Positions 16,043 through 24,866 of a stretch of 64,000 nucleotides of DNA are shown here, in pieces. The stretch's first letter is position 1, and each line of letters opens with the position of its first letter. The stretch lies in the NCBI RefSeq assembly GCF_001461825.1, contig NZ_LLZC01000020.1:372001-436000 (forward strand), in the 5' to 3' direction. The position numbers and the translations under genes were made by a program. Under the pieces are notes generated by a model, which was not told the origin of the DNA, ran no database searches, and saw only the letters and a program-made list of their open reading frames with translations. Source of the stretch: Bacillus velezensis (lineage in GTDB: Bacteria; Bacillota; Bacilli; Bacillales; Bacillaceae).

Positions 16043-16717
16043 TTATTGATAGACGGATGCAGGTACGAAAACGTCCCGGATTCCTGCCGCGTACGGTCCG
16101 AGATCATATTGTCCGAACACAACGGCAATGCCGTTTTTCGTAAAGAAGAAAGGTCTTTCGTTATTCAGGATGATCTCCTGTTTTTTAACGTCCTGGTCAA
16201 ACAGATCGTCATGTTTCTTGATGTAGCCGTAAAGATAGTCTCTCGTTTTGTTAGCTTTCGTTTTTGTATTCAGCACATTATCGAGTGTGACCCGTTTTTT
16301 TGCGGCCAGGTCGTAATTAAAGGTCTGAACGGATGTCAGCCCGTGTGCGCCGCCTGTGTAACTGTAGTCTTCCGTCTGAATGCTGAGCTTGCCGTCTTGA
16401 TTATACTTCACCTTGAAATCTGCCTGGTATTCCGCTTTGTAGCCTTGTTTCTCACCGTCTTTTTTGTTTTTCACATATTCTTTGTACGATTGTTCAATAT
16501 AACGTTTAAAGTCCTGATTGATTTTCTTTTCAAAAGATGAGTTTCCCGTATTTGTGACCTCGGGGTATGTCAGCTGCTTTACATGCTTATACGTATGGCT
16601 TTTGACAACGGGCTTTGCGGTTTGCGCGGCCTCGGCTGAAGGCGCGAAACCTCCGAACGGCGCGGCTGTCAGCACGGTTAAGAGCACAGCCGCCATCATT
16701 TTGAATGCCTTTTTCAT
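16043..16717 (-). CDS. Secreted DUF4163/DUF3298 protein
   Basis: Exported protein: signal peptide with cleavage after SAEA near residue 31, then a mature part of about 190 residues. The region of residues 40-110 resembles DUF4163 and the second half (YTGGAHGLTSVQTFNYDL... YDLGPYAAGIRDVFVP) is the DUF3298 domain found also in RsiV and in the PdaC deacetylase, here without a catalytic domain. RsiV uses this pair to bind lysozyme, so binding a wall component or lysozyme is possible but not shown. The start at 16717 follows AAGGAGGAGTTGTG. It is a single gene facing nupG, with no assigned name. Confidence 0.8.
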   Translation of the reverse strand: MKKAFKMMAAVLLTVLTAAPFGGFAPSAEAAQTAKPVVKSHTYKHVKQLTYPEVTNTGNSSFEKKINQDFKRYIEQSYKEYVKNKKDGEKQGYKAEYQADFKVKYNQDGKLSIQTEDYSYTGGAHGLTSVQTFNYDLAAKKRVTLDNVLNTKTKANKTRDYLYGYIKKHDDLFDQDVKKQEIILNNERPFFFTKNGIAVVFGQYDLGPYAAGIRDVFVPASVYQ

Positions 16718-16821
16718 CACAACTCCTCCTTTTCATTACCGTTCCCTTTTTGAAAACGGATTACACTCTATAGACAGCGCAGATCAGCAAATTGTTTCTG
16801 GGCCTTCTTTCACATTTTCTC

Positions 16822-16857
16822 CATGAAAAAAAGAGACATGGAAAATCCACGCCTCTT
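16822..16857 (-). terminator. Terminator after yxiS
   Basis: On the minus strand GAGGCGTGGA / TCCATGTCTC forms a stem with G-U pairs, followed by TTTTTTTC (16831-16824). Confidence 0.7.
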
Positions 16858-17160
16858 TTACCGTGAAGGTCTTTGCGCAATGGCTTCATAAACGGCTTCC
16901 GCCAAATCGGAGTTGCCGAACATCTCCAAAACGCCGATGACGGTTTGATCAGGAATCGGTTCTGATTCCTCCTTCGGCACGACAAGTTCTTCAGCCGTTT
17001 TTCGCAGCTCTTCGTTTAAAGGCTGTCCGGGATAAGCCTTGCTGTAAATGGCCATCGGATCAAGGTCATGATTGACGCACCATTGGGCAAACACCAAAAT
17101 CATCATGTTTTCGTCACGCCGGTAATATTCTTCGAGTTGTTTTTCGGTAAACGGCTTCAC
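16858..17160 (-). CDS. yxiS: Small acidic cytoplasmic protein, YxiS-like
   Basis: 100-residue acidic protein without signal peptide or membrane helix. The sequence (MKPFTEKQLEEYYRRDENMM...) and its place next to katE fit B. subtilis YxiS, whose function is unknown. The start is GTG at 17160, seven bases after AGAGGG. The name rests on memory of the family and position, so it is less certain than the gene itself. Confidence 0.65.
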   Translation of the reverse strand: MKPFTEKQLEEYYRRDENMMILVFAQWCVNHDLDPMAIYSKAYPGQPLNEELRKTAEELVVPKEESEPIPDQTVIGVLEMFGNSDLAEAVYEAIAQRPSR

Positions 17161-17180
17161 TATGTATCCCTCTGCTTTTA

Positions 17181-17864
17181 TTATTCTTCTACTTGAAGTT
17201 CCAAAGTTTCAATCTGTTTTCGAATAATTTGAATGTCTCTCTTAATTAATGTCCCCGGTACTATAATTTTTGCAGATTTGCCATTAGTAAGGGAAAAATC
17301 GAACCTTTGCATTTCAATAGTTCCTTGTTCTAACGCTTCTCTTGGAGTGCTGTTTTTTTTATCCATAAATGTTTCCTCTCTATTTGATTTTATTATTCTT
17401 TTATTTTTATGTATTATATTAGCGAATAAAGCTGACTCAATGAAAATCCTAGAGGCATATTCACTACTGTTATCTGAAATTTCATGATATGCATTTAAAA
17501 TCTCAGGTAAATTATCTGGAATTGCTCCTTCACTTGAATACTTATTAAAAAGTTCAGCAAATAGTTCTGGTTGAAGAAATGCTGTTCTCAAAGCACTTTG
17601 AAAATCCTTCTCACTCATTGAATCAATTATCCTTTTGGAAAGCTGAGTCAGCTTATAATTACCAGAGGATCTTTCTAATAATCCAAAGTGTTTTAAGGAT
17701 GCTATTTTGTTGCCTACAGCCCCGCTGTATTTTTTATATCCCAGAGCTTTTGTTATTAAGTCTTTTTCAATATCGCTATCTCCTGAATAACTTCTTATTA
17801 ACTTAGCAAACTTTAAAGTATTTTCTAAATTAAATCGCGGAAATCCACGGCTTCTCTTTTTCAT
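17181..17864 (-). CDS. AT-rich orphan protein with predicted winged-helix N terminus
   Basis: 227-residue protein with no family I can name. The first 100 residues (LENTLKFAKLIRSYSGDSDIEKDLITKALG... LLERSSGNYKLTQLSKRI) have the helix pattern and wing of a winged-helix domain like DUF5343-type proteins; the rest is helical and ends in a basic segment predicted to form a coiled coil (LIKRDIQIIRKQIETLELQVEE). Coding sequence and flanks are far more AT-rich than katE and yxiS on either side, so the gene was probably acquired horizontally. It ends 20 bases before yxiS and could be cotranscribed with it. Confidence 0.7.
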   Translation of the reverse strand: MKKRSRGFPRFNLENTLKFAKLIRSYSGDSDIEKDLITKALGYKKYSGAVGNKIASLKHFGLLERSSGNYKLTQLSKRIIDSMSEKDFQSALRTAFLQPELFAELFNKYSSEGAIPDNLPEILNAYHEISDNSSEYASRIFIESALFANIIHKNKRIIKSNREETFMDKKNSTPREALEQGTIEMQRFDFSLTNGKSAKIIVPGTLIKRDIQIIRKQIETLELQVEE

Positions 17865-18013
17865 AAAACTCTCCTAACTTTTATCGCGAGATAATTACTA
17901 ACTTTAAACTTATGTTAACTAAAAATCAACTTCAGTTCAAGTAATATAGAGATTAAATTTTTAGTTTGTTCTATTATTAACTCAACTCTCGTTATTCTAC
18001 TCTAATAACTTAA

Positions 18014-18040
18014 AAAGTGCCTCATTTTCAGAGGCACTCA
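18014..18040 (-). terminator. katE terminator
   Basis: GTGCCTC / GAGGCAC hairpin (18017-18037) followed by TTTTTA on the minus strand. The 150 bases to its left (17865-18016) are AT-rich with no gene seen. Confidence 0.8.
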
Positions 18041-18049
18041 AATATATTC

Positions 18050-20101
18050 TTATATGTTTCTGTCCCAATGCCGATGCTCAGCCACGGCCTTCAGAAATTG
18101 TTCATGGTTTCCGTCCGGAACAAGGCCGGGGCCGTTTTCGGTTCCGGCGGCGAGGGCGAGAAGTTCTTTTCCTTCACCGGAGGCGCCGATCGCTTTGTAA
18201 TGGCTGAAGGCTTCGTTAACGAAGTCTCTGGCCGATTTTTGGGCTTTGAGGCTGTCTGTGCTTTGTTTTCCGCCCGGAATGAAAACAGCGTCGTACAGGA
18301 CGGAATCCGCTGTCAGGAAAGTGGCTGACGCTTCGAGCTCCGTGCCGTTTTCTCCCTTCACGGTCCCAAGCGCGGGGCTGATGATATCGGCTCTGACTCC
18401 CGCCTGTTTGCATGCATCAAGCACTTGTTTGACTTTCTCATCAGAAAACCCGTGGTCGGTTAAAACCGCAACCTGCCTTGTCGCTGCCGTCTTCACCGTG
18501 TTTTCCTGGCTTAAGGCCGGGGAAGTGAACGTTTCATCAGATTCACGATCCTTCGGCGGCGGGTTCACGCCGATTCCTTTCGCAACACGCTCGGCTAGCC
18601 CGGCGTCGACGTGACTGAAGACATCAACCACCTGCTGCTGCACATCCTTGCTGTTCACTTTTCCGACTTCAAAACAGAACGCGGAGATGATATGTTCTTT
18701 CTCAGCAGGAGACATACTGTTCCAGAACATCTTGGCCTGAGAAAAATAGTCATTGAAGCTCTCACTGCGCTGGCGGATTTTTCTGCCTTCTACTTTTTCC
18801 TGGTAATGAACGTATCCGCCTTCTTCTTCTGAGGCCGGCGACGGATCATTGTTCTGCAGGGAATTTTTATGATAGGCGACAGGGCCCTTATTAATCGTCA
18901 TCCGGTGGTAGCCGTCGTATTGGTTGTTATGGAACGGGCAGACCGGCCGGTTGATCGGAATCTCGTGAAAATTCGGCCCGCCAAGACGGATGAGCTGTGT
19001 ATCTGTATAAGAGAAAAGCCGGCCTTGAAGAAGCGGATCATTGGTGAAATCAATGCCCGGCACGACATTTCCCGGGTGAAATGCAACCTGTTCCGTTTCC
19101 GCAAAGACATTGTCCTGATTGCGGTCAAGGGTCATTTTTCCGATCAGCTTGACGGGAACCAACTCCTCCGGCCACAGCTTCGTCGGATCAAGGATATCGA
19201 AATCGAATTTGAACTCGTCTTCTTCGTCAATCATCTGAACACCGAGCTCATACTCGACTTTGCCGCCGTTTTCAATCGTTTCCCACAGGTCACGGCGGTT
19301 GAAATCGGGATCTTTCCCGGCAATTTTCTGCGCTTCATCCCATACGAGGGAATGAACGCCGAGCACGGGTTTCCAGTGGAATTTGACAAAGCGCGCTTTT
19401 CCTTTCTCGTTGACGAAACGGAACGTATGCACGCCGAAGCCCTCCATCATCCGATAGCTTCGCGGGATGCCGCGGTCAGACATCGTCCACATGACCATGT
19501 GCGCGGATTCAGGATTGTTTGCGACAAAATCCCAGAACGTATCATGAGCCGTCGCAGCCTGCGGCATTTCATTGTGCGGTTCCGGTTTTATGGCGTGAAC
19601 GAGATCCGGGAATTTGATCGCGTCCTGAATGAAGAACACCGGAATATTGTTTCCGACGAGGTCATAGTTCCCTTCTTCAGTATAAAACTTCGTCGCAAAT
19701 CCCCTGGCGTCACGGACGGTGTCGGCTGACCCCTTGGAACCCGCCACTGTTGAGAAACGGACGAAAACAGGTGTTTTGACGGACGGGTCCTGCAAAAATT
19801 TCGCCCGTGTATATTCCGTCATCGGTTCGTACACCTGAAAATGCCCATGAACGCCGTACCCGCGCGCATGAACGACCCGTTCCGGAATCCGCTCGTGGTC
19901 AAAGTGCGTCATTTTTTCACGAAAATGAAAATCCTCCATCAGCGTGGGGCCGCGGACGCCCGCTTTTAAAGAATGCTCATCCTCAGACACGCGAAGCCCC
20001 TGATTGGTCGTCATTTTTTTGCCGCTGTTATCAGACCGGTACTGCTCCAGCTGTTCGTCCTTTGAGTGTTCATTTACTCGTTTGTTTTGATCATCACTCA
20101 T
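18050..20101 (-). CDS. katE: Large-subunit general-stress catalase
   Basis: Heme catalase of the large-subunit type that breaks down hydrogen peroxide in the cytoplasm. The catalase core spans about residues 40-540: the distal histidine lies in VVHARGYGVHG (near 83), the Asn in LVGNNIPVFF, and the proximal Tyr in RLFSYTDTQLIRLG. The last 150 residues are the flavodoxin/DJ-1-like C-terminal domain of large catalases (AVLTDHGFSDEKV... DAVFIPGG). The start at 20101 (MSDDQNKR) follows GGGGGAACTGAC; the longer frame to 20272 is rejected. Length 683 is close to B. subtilis KatE. A sigma-B promoter lies upstream. Confidence 0.93.
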   Translation of the reverse strand: MSDDQNKRVNEHSKDEQLEQYRSDNSGKKMTTNQGLRVSEDEHSLKAGVRGPTLMEDFHFREKMTHFDHERIPERVVHARGYGVHGHFQVYEPMTEYTRAKFLQDPSVKTPVFVRFSTVAGSKGSADTVRDARGFATKFYTEEGNYDLVGNNIPVFFIQDAIKFPDLVHAIKPEPHNEMPQAATAHDTFWDFVANNPESAHMVMWTMSDRGIPRSYRMMEGFGVHTFRFVNEKGKARFVKFHWKPVLGVHSLVWDEAQKIAGKDPDFNRRDLWETIENGGKVEYELGVQMIDEEDEFKFDFDILDPTKLWPEELVPVKLIGKMTLDRNQDNVFAETEQVAFHPGNVVPGIDFTNDPLLQGRLFSYTDTQLIRLGGPNFHEIPINRPVCPFHNNQYDGYHRMTINKGPVAYHKNSLQNNDPSPASEEEGGYVHYQEKVEGRKIRQRSESFNDYFSQAKMFWNSMSPAEKEHIISAFCFEVGKVNSKDVQQQVVDVFSHVDAGLAERVAKGIGVNPPPKDRESDETFTSPALSQENTVKTAATRQVAVLTDHGFSDEKVKQVLDACKQAGVRADIISPALGTVKGENGTELEASATFLTADSVLYDAVFIPGGKQSTDSLKAQKSARDFVNEAFSHYKAIGASGEGKELLALAAGTENGPGLVPDGNHEQFLKAVAEHRHWDRNI

Positions 20102-20141
20102 GTCAGTTCCCCCTTTTAAAACGAAACATTCTACAGCACAT

Positions 20142-20167
20142 TTACCCGCGGCGTTCTTCATATAAAC
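20142..20167 (-). promoter_or_regulatory. Sigma-B promoter of katE
   Basis: On the minus strand GTTTAT (20167-20162) and GGGTAA (20147-20142) with a 14-base spacer fit the general stress consensus GTTT-N12/15-GGGWAW. It lies about 40 bases before the katE start. Confidence 0.85.
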
Positions 20168-20255
20168 TGCTGATCCGATCATTAGGATTTTAGGTCTGTA
20201 TTTACATATGCGGTCATACACATTTTGAAATAAGCCATTTTCACAGAAATAAATC

Positions 20256-20271
20256 GTGAAAGCGCTTACCA
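20256..20271. promoter_or_regulatory. cre-like CcpA site upstream of citH
   Basis: GTGAAAGCGCTTACCA matches the cre consensus at 14 of 16 positions and lies 30 bases before the citH start. Confidence 0.6.
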
Positions 20272-20301
20272 ATACAGCTGTTGAACAGGGGAGGTCATAT
20301 C

Positions 20302-21582
20302 GTGCTTGCCATACTCGGTTTTGTGATGATGATTGTCTTTATGTATCTTATTATGTCTAACCGGCTTTCCGCTCTTATTGCTTTGATTGTCGTTCCTGTT
20401 GTGTTTGCCCTGATCAGCGGATTTGGCAAAGATCTCGGCGAGATGATGATTCAAGGCGTTACAGACCTCGCTCCTACCGGGATTATGCTGTTATTCGCCA
20501 TCCTGTATTTCGGCATTATGATTGACTCAGGTCTGTTTGATCCCCTCATTGCCAAAATCCTATCGCTTGTCAAAGGGGACCCGTTAAAAATCGCCATCGG
20601 CACAGCGGTTCTGACGATGACCATTTCGCTGGACGGAGATGGGACAACAACGTATATGATTACGATTGCGGCTATGCTGCCCCTTTACAAACGGCTCGGC
20701 ATGAACCGTTTGGTGCTGGCGGGTATTGCGATGCTCGGTTCGGGAGTCATGAATATTATTCCGTGGGGCGGGCCGACGGCGAGGGTTTTAGCTTCCTTGA
20801 AATTGGACACGTCGGAAGTCTTTACGCCGCTGATTCCCGCTATGATCGCCGGCGTTCTCTGGGTGATCGCCGTTGCTTATCTCCTCGGAAAAAAAGAACG
20901 GAAGCGGCTCGGCATCATTTCGATTGAACACGCACCGTCTTCTGATCCGGAGGCAGCGCCGCTGAAGCGTCCGGCTCTCCAATGGTTCAACCTGCTGCTG
21001 ACTGTCGCCCTGATGGCCGCGCTGATCACCAGCCTGCTGCCAATCCCTGTTCTTTTTATGATCGCGTTCGCCATCGCCTTGATGGTCAACTATCCAAATG
21101 TCAAAGAGCAGCAAAAACGGATCTCAGCGCATGCGGGTAATGCATTAAACGTTGTCTCAATGGTGTTTGCTGCGGGCATATTCACAGGCATTCTCTCCGG
21201 CACAAAAATGGTGGATGCGATGGCGCATTCTCTCGTTTCCCTCATCCCTGATGCCATGGGCCCGCATTTGCCGTTGATCACTGCGATTGCCAGCATGCCC
21301 TTCACCTTTTTCATGTCGAATGACGCCTTTTACTTCGGTGTCCTTCCCATCATTGCCGAAGCCGCTTCCGCTTACGGAATAGACGCCGCTGAAATCGGAA
21401 GGGCCTCCTTGCTGGGGCAGCCTGTGCATCTGCTCAGCCCGCTTGTGCCATCCACCTATCTATTGGTCGGAATGGCGGGTGTCAGCTTTGGCGATCATCA
21501 AAAATTCACTATTAAATGGGCCGTGGGGACAACGATTGTGATGACGATTGCGGCGCTTTTGATTGGGATTATTTCGTTTTAA
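20302..21582 (+). CDS. citH: Metal-citrate symporter (CitMHS family)
   Basis: Membrane transporter of the CitMHS family that imports citrate complexed with a divalent cation (calcium type in B. subtilis CitH). About twelve hydrophobic segments are present, with the conserved SLDGDGTTTYMIT near residue 115 and NDAFYFGVLP near 342. The start is GTG at 20302, six bases after GGGGAGGT, which gives 426 residues as in B. subtilis CitH; a TTG at 20281 lies before the ribosome site. It is divergent from katE, and a cre-like site suggests catabolite repression. With cimH, the window carries two unrelated citrate uptake systems. Confidence 0.9.
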   Translation: MLAILGFVMMIVFMYLIMSNRLSALIALIVVPVVFALISGFGKDLGEMMIQGVTDLAPTGIMLLFAILYFGIMIDSGLFDPLIAKILSLVKGDPLKIAIGTAVLTMTISLDGDGTTTYMITIAAMLPLYKRLGMNRLVLAGIAMLGSGVMNIIPWGGPTARVLASLKLDTSEVFTPLIPAMIAGVLWVIAVAYLLGKKERKRLGIISIEHAPSSDPEAAPLKRPALQWFNLLLTVALMAALITSLLPIPVLFMIAFAIALMVNYPNVKEQQKRISAHAGNALNVVSMVFAAGIFTGILSGTKMVDAMAHSLVSLIPDAMGPHLPLITAIASMPFTFFMSNDAFYFGVLPIIAEAASAYGIDAAEIGRASLLGQPVHLLSPLVPSTYLLVGMAGVSFGDHQKFTIKWAVGTTIVMTIAALLIGIISF

Positions 21583-21584
21583 TT

Positions 21585-21618
21585 AAAAAAGGATTTCCGT
21601 TGGCGGAAATCCTTTTCT
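21585..21618. terminator. Bidirectional terminator citH/bglS
   Basis: AAGGATTTCCG / CGGAAATCCTT stem (21589-21614) with flanking A-run and TT. Confidence 0.88.
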
Positions 21619-21623
21619 GTACA

Positions 21624-22355
21624 TTATTTTTTTGTATAGCGCACCCAGTCATAATGAGCGTATAGCGGATTTACACCATTGTAGGAACCGAGCCAGTCAT
21701 CGACACCTATCCCATTCCACAAGTTCATCATAATCTTTCCAGGTGTTGTCGGAATTTGGTTTGTTGCAGTATGTTTTAATTGCCCGTCGACATACCATTT
21801 AATAGAGTTTGCCTGCCAATCGAATGCATACGTATGATAGGCATTGGCTGCATCAAACCCGAGATCAACAATCTTCTCATGGTTTCCTGCACCATTTGTA
21901 TAATAGTTAAATTGAACCTTCGTTGTGTCTTTTCCTAAAAATTCGATATCAATCTCATCCCAAGGAGTGCCATCCGTTGGACCTGTATAAGTGAAGAACG
22001 ATGAAACGATCCCTGTGTTTTTAGCCGGTTTCATTCTGACTTCATAAAGTCCATAACCATAGGTTTGAACAGAGCGGTTTTCCCCGCAGTCAAACTTGTT
22101 ATAAGACGGGCTTGTCAGCGCCAAACGCATTTCACCTGATGACGTCATGGATACATTATTTGCACGCCACGTGCAGTTGAACATATCTCCATTGGAGTAA
22201 CCATTTGCTTTTTTCCATAATCCGGAGTTATAGCTGTTAAAAGGTTCAAAAAACGATCCGCCTGTTTGAGCTGATGCAGTAGAAGTGATCGCACACAAAC
22301 TCAAAAACAATCCAGTGACAAGAAGCAGCAGCACTCGTTTCATACGATAAAACAT
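21624..22355 (-). CDS. bglS: Endo-beta-1,3-1,4-glucanase (lichenase)
   Basis: Secreted GH16 enzyme that cuts mixed-linkage beta-glucans such as lichenan and cereal glucan. Signal peptide to about residue 29 (TASA-Q). The catalytic motif EIDIE is at residues 134-138 (nucleophile Glu134, acid/base Glu138), and the sequence from CGENRSVQTYG on is nearly identical to B. subtilis BglS. Start at 22355 follows GGGGAATGCCGAC. Control: LicT-dependent antiterminator with terminator in the leader and a cre at the gene start. Confidence 0.97.
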   Translation of the reverse strand: MFYRMKRVLLLLVTGLFLSLCAITSTASAQTGGSFFEPFNSYNSGLWKKANGYSNGDMFNCTWRANNVSMTSSGEMRLALTSPSYNKFDCGENRSVQTYGYGLYEVRMKPAKNTGIVSSFFTYTGPTDGTPWDEIDIEFLGKDTTKVQFNYYTNGAGNHEKIVDLGFDAANAYHTYAFDWQANSIKWYVDGQLKHTATNQIPTTPGKIMMNLWNGIGVDDWLGSYNGVNPLYAHYDWVRYTKK

Positions 22356-22373
22356 GTCGGCATTCCCCTTTCT

Positions 22374-22389
22374 TTGAAAGCGATTTCTT
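22374..22389. promoter_or_regulatory. cre site before bglS
   Basis: TTGAAAGCGATTTCTT matches the cre consensus at 15 of 16 positions and lies about 20 bases upstream of the bglS start. Confidence 0.7.
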
Positions 22390-22452
22390 TATCGATCATA
22401 CATGATTCTGTTAAAAGGGGACATCGGTCAGAATAATGATAATAATGAATCT

Positions 22453-22513
22453 TAAAAAACCTAAATTACCATCAGCACAAACAGAAATCAGCGCTCATTG
22501 TAATTTAGGTTTT
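22453..22513 (-). terminator. LicT-controlled terminator in bglS leader
   Basis: Stem AAAACCTAAATTAC / GTAATTTAGGTTTT (14 pairs; plus positions 22456-22469 and 22500-22513) followed on the minus strand by TTTTTTAAG. Its 5' arm overlaps the RAT element. Confidence 0.92.
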
Positions 22514-22536
22514 GCCTGCTGATCAGTAACAATCCT
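22507..22536 (-). promoter_or_regulatory. Ribonucleic antiterminator (RAT) bound by LicT
   Basis: On the minus strand AGGATTGTTACTGATCAGCA followed by GGCAAAACCT, the 30-base RAT of the BglG/SacY family. It is mutually exclusive with the terminator because the last bases are shared. Confidence 0.92.
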
Positions 22537-22586
22537 AACAAGATCATATGTGAATGAAGAAAAAAATGCCAACGCTTTCATTATGC

Positions 22587-23414
22587 TTATTTGACTACCC
22601 TTTCTATGTGAATCGTTAAATACAGCAGCTCGTCACTGGTGAGCTTGTGTTCATACGCCCTCTCAATGCATGTTTGGATTTTCTTCGTGCATTCATACGC
22701 CCGATGGTATTTTTCTTTCACTGTCTCCAGCAAAAAATCGTCCTGGCTTTCGATATGTGTGCCGTTAAAAAGACGCTGCGCGAAAAACTTTAAGTGGGTG
22801 ACAAACCGATAATAGTGAAGTGATTCCTCGTTGAAGTCAATCTTAAAATGGTATTTTACGATACTCAAAATCTCTTGCATGACTTTTGTAATGTTGATGA
22901 TATTGGGCATCTCTTCATTCAGCTCGGCATTGACAATATGCAGCGCAATAAAGCCTGCTTCATCCTCCGGCAGAGACACGCCAGTCTTGTTTTTTACCAT
23001 GGCCAACGCTTGTTTGCCGATTGCAAATTCGTCTTTGTACAGCCGTTTCGTTTCCCACAGTAAGGCATTTTTGATATCCAGCCCTTTTCGGTTGCGCTGG
23101 ATGGCAAAGTTAATATGGTCGGTCAGCGACACATAGATGCTGTCATTGAGCTTTTTGCCGAGCTGTAATTTCGCATAGCTGATAATCTCTTCGGATACTT
23201 CCATACATTCGATCGGGATATCATACAAAAGGGTTTTGAACTTTTCGGATACATCTTTGTTATCGAGCGTGAACACTTTCTCAATGCGGGCTTCATCTAC
23301 CGGGTCTCCCGTTTTCTTTTGAAAAGCAATGCCCCGGCCCATGATGACCAATTCCTGATTGCCTTCTTTGAGCACACTGACGACATTATTATTAATGACT
23401 TTCGCAATCTTCAA
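22587..23414 (-). CDS. licT: Transcription antiterminator LicT
   Basis: BglG-family RNA-binding antiterminator that binds the RAT in the bglS leader. The first 55 residues are the CAT RNA-binding domain (KIAKVINNNVVSV... GRGIAFQKKTGD); PRD1 (about 65-170) and PRD2 (about 170-275) carry the phosphorylatable histidines (TDHINFAIQR, ALHIVNAE, HLKFFAQR, LTIHIERV). The start is TTG at 23414, with GGGAGG upstream; the frame to 23465 is an extension without support. Length 275 fits B. subtilis LicT. In B. subtilis, PRD1 is phosphorylated by the BglP permease; bglP is missing from its usual place in this window. Confidence 0.95.
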   Translation of the reverse strand: MKIAKVINNNVVSVLKEGNQELVIMGRGIAFQKKTGDPVDEARIEKVFTLDNKDVSEKFKTLLYDIPIECMEVSEEIISYAKLQLGKKLNDSIYVSLTDHINFAIQRNRKGLDIKNALLWETKRLYKDEFAIGKQALAMVKNKTGVSLPEDEAGFIALHIVNAELNEEMPNIINITKVMQEILSIVKYHFKIDFNEESLHYYRFVTHLKFFAQRLFNGTHIESQDDFLLETVKEKYHRAYECTKKIQTCIERAYEHKLTSDELLYLTIHIERVVK

Positions 23415-23588
23415 TTCTGTCTCCCTCCCGCCTGACCATTTACCTGCTACACCTTGATTGTACATTCTTTTTGAACTAGGTCAATATCTCCATGTCAATC
23501 AGAAAACGCCGTTCAGAAATCTTTGTCCAACGATGAGGCAGCGGCGCATATAATGCAGAGAACCGGTTTTTGGGAAGGAGCGTGTGTG

Positions 23589-24836
23589 ATGAAACGGTTT
23601 TCGAAAGAAGAAAGCAGCTGGATGCTGTATGATTGGGCCAATTCAGCTTATTCGGTCATTATTATGACGGCGGTGTTCCCCTTGTTTTTTAAAGCCGCGG
23701 CAGCGGAAAACGGTGTCAGCGCGGCTGATTCTACCGCTTATTTTGGCTATACGATTGCCGCCGCGACTTTTATTTTGGCGATGCTCGGCCCCGTCTTAGG
23801 AACGATTGCCGACTACAAAGGATGCAAGAAACGGTTTTTTGCCTTCTTTCTTCTGGTCGGTGTGGCGGGCACAGCCGCGCTGGCTTTGATTCCCGGCGAA
23901 TCTTGGATGCTGTTATTAATTTGTTATACGATTTCCACGATCGGCTTTGCCGGGTCTAATGTGTTTTATGATGCGTTTCTCGTTGATGTGGCCGCAAAGG
24001 AGCGGATGAATATGGTGTCCGCCAGGGGATTTGGACTGGGCTATATCGGCAGCACGATCCCTTTTCTCCTCAGCATTGCCGTCATTCTTTCAGCACAAGC
24101 GGAGGTGATTCCGCTGTCCGCCCAGGCTGCCGGCCGCATTGCCTTTTTGATTACGGCGGCATGGTGGGGGCTGTTTTCGATCCCGCTCCTTCTCCGCGTC
24201 CGCCAGCGCTATTATATCGAGAGGGAGCCGCGGCTTGTACTCAGCAGTTTTATACGGCTGGCCGGCACGCTGAAGCAGATCAGGAAGCACCGGGCGCTGT
24301 TTTTGTTTCTGCTCGCCTATTTCTTCTACATCGACGGGGTCGGCACCATCATTACGATGTCCACGTCATACGGGGCTGACCTCGGCATCAGTGCGGCAAA
24401 GCTGCTGATTGTTTTATTTGTCACACAGGTCGTCGCCGCGCCTTTTTCGATTTTGTACGGACGGCTGGCCGAACGGTTTAAAGGAAAAACGATGCTTTAT
24501 GCCGGAATCGGCGTGTATATGATTGTCTGCACGTATGCTTATTTTATGAATTCCGCTTTTGATTTCTGGGTCTTGGCTATGCTTGTCGCCACTTCCCAAG
24601 GAGGTATTCAGGCGCTGAGCCGCTCTTACTTTGCCAAGCTTGTCCCCAAACAGAACGCCAATGAGTTTTTCGGCTTTTATAATATCTTCGGCAAGTTCGC
24701 TTCGATTATCGGCCCGCTTTTGATTGCCGTGACCGCCCAGCTGACCGGAAATTCGTCAGCCGCCGTGTTCAGCCTGATCATTTTGTTTGTAATCGGGATT
24801 GGCATCCTTGCGTTCGTCCCCGAGGAGACGGCGTAA
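23589..24836 (+). CDS. yxiO: MFS transporter, Atg22/UMF1-like
   Basis: Twelve-helix major facilitator protein of the UMF1/Atg22-like group; substrate unknown. The N terminus WMLYDWANSAYSVIIMTAVFP is the hallmark of the group, and repeats of the MFS pattern appear near residues 68-100 (LGTIADYKGCKKR) and 300 (YGRLAERFKGK). Start ATG 23589 lies eight bases after AAGGAG. Length 415, slightly shorter than B. subtilis YxiO. Monocistronic. Confidence 0.88.
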   Translation: MKRFSKEESSWMLYDWANSAYSVIIMTAVFPLFFKAAAAENGVSAADSTAYFGYTIAAATFILAMLGPVLGTIADYKGCKKRFFAFFLLVGVAGTAALALIPGESWMLLLICYTISTIGFAGSNVFYDAFLVDVAAKERMNMVSARGFGLGYIGSTIPFLLSIAVILSAQAEVIPLSAQAAGRIAFLITAAWWGLFSIPLLLRVRQRYYIEREPRLVLSSFIRLAGTLKQIRKHRALFLFLLAYFFYIDGVGTIITMSTSYGADLGISAAKLLIVLFVTQVVAAPFSILYGRLAERFKGKTMLYAGIGVYMIVCTYAYFMNSAFDFWVLAMLVATSQGGIQALSRSYFAKLVPKQNANEFFGFYNIFGKFASIIGPLLIAVTAQLTGNSSAAVFSLIILFVIGIGILAFVPEETA

Positions 24837-24866
24837 AAAAAGCCTGCGCGCGGCAGGCTTTTTTTT
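24836..24866. terminator. Bidirectional terminator yxiO/dbpA
   Basis: AGCCTG / CAGGCT stem with extended G-C core (24841-24859), A-run before and nine T after. Confidence 0.9.

Noticed and set aside
20102-20272. katE extension to 20272
   Set aside because: The extra residues would overlap the sigma-B promoter and have no ribosome site; 20101 follows GGGGGAACTGAC.
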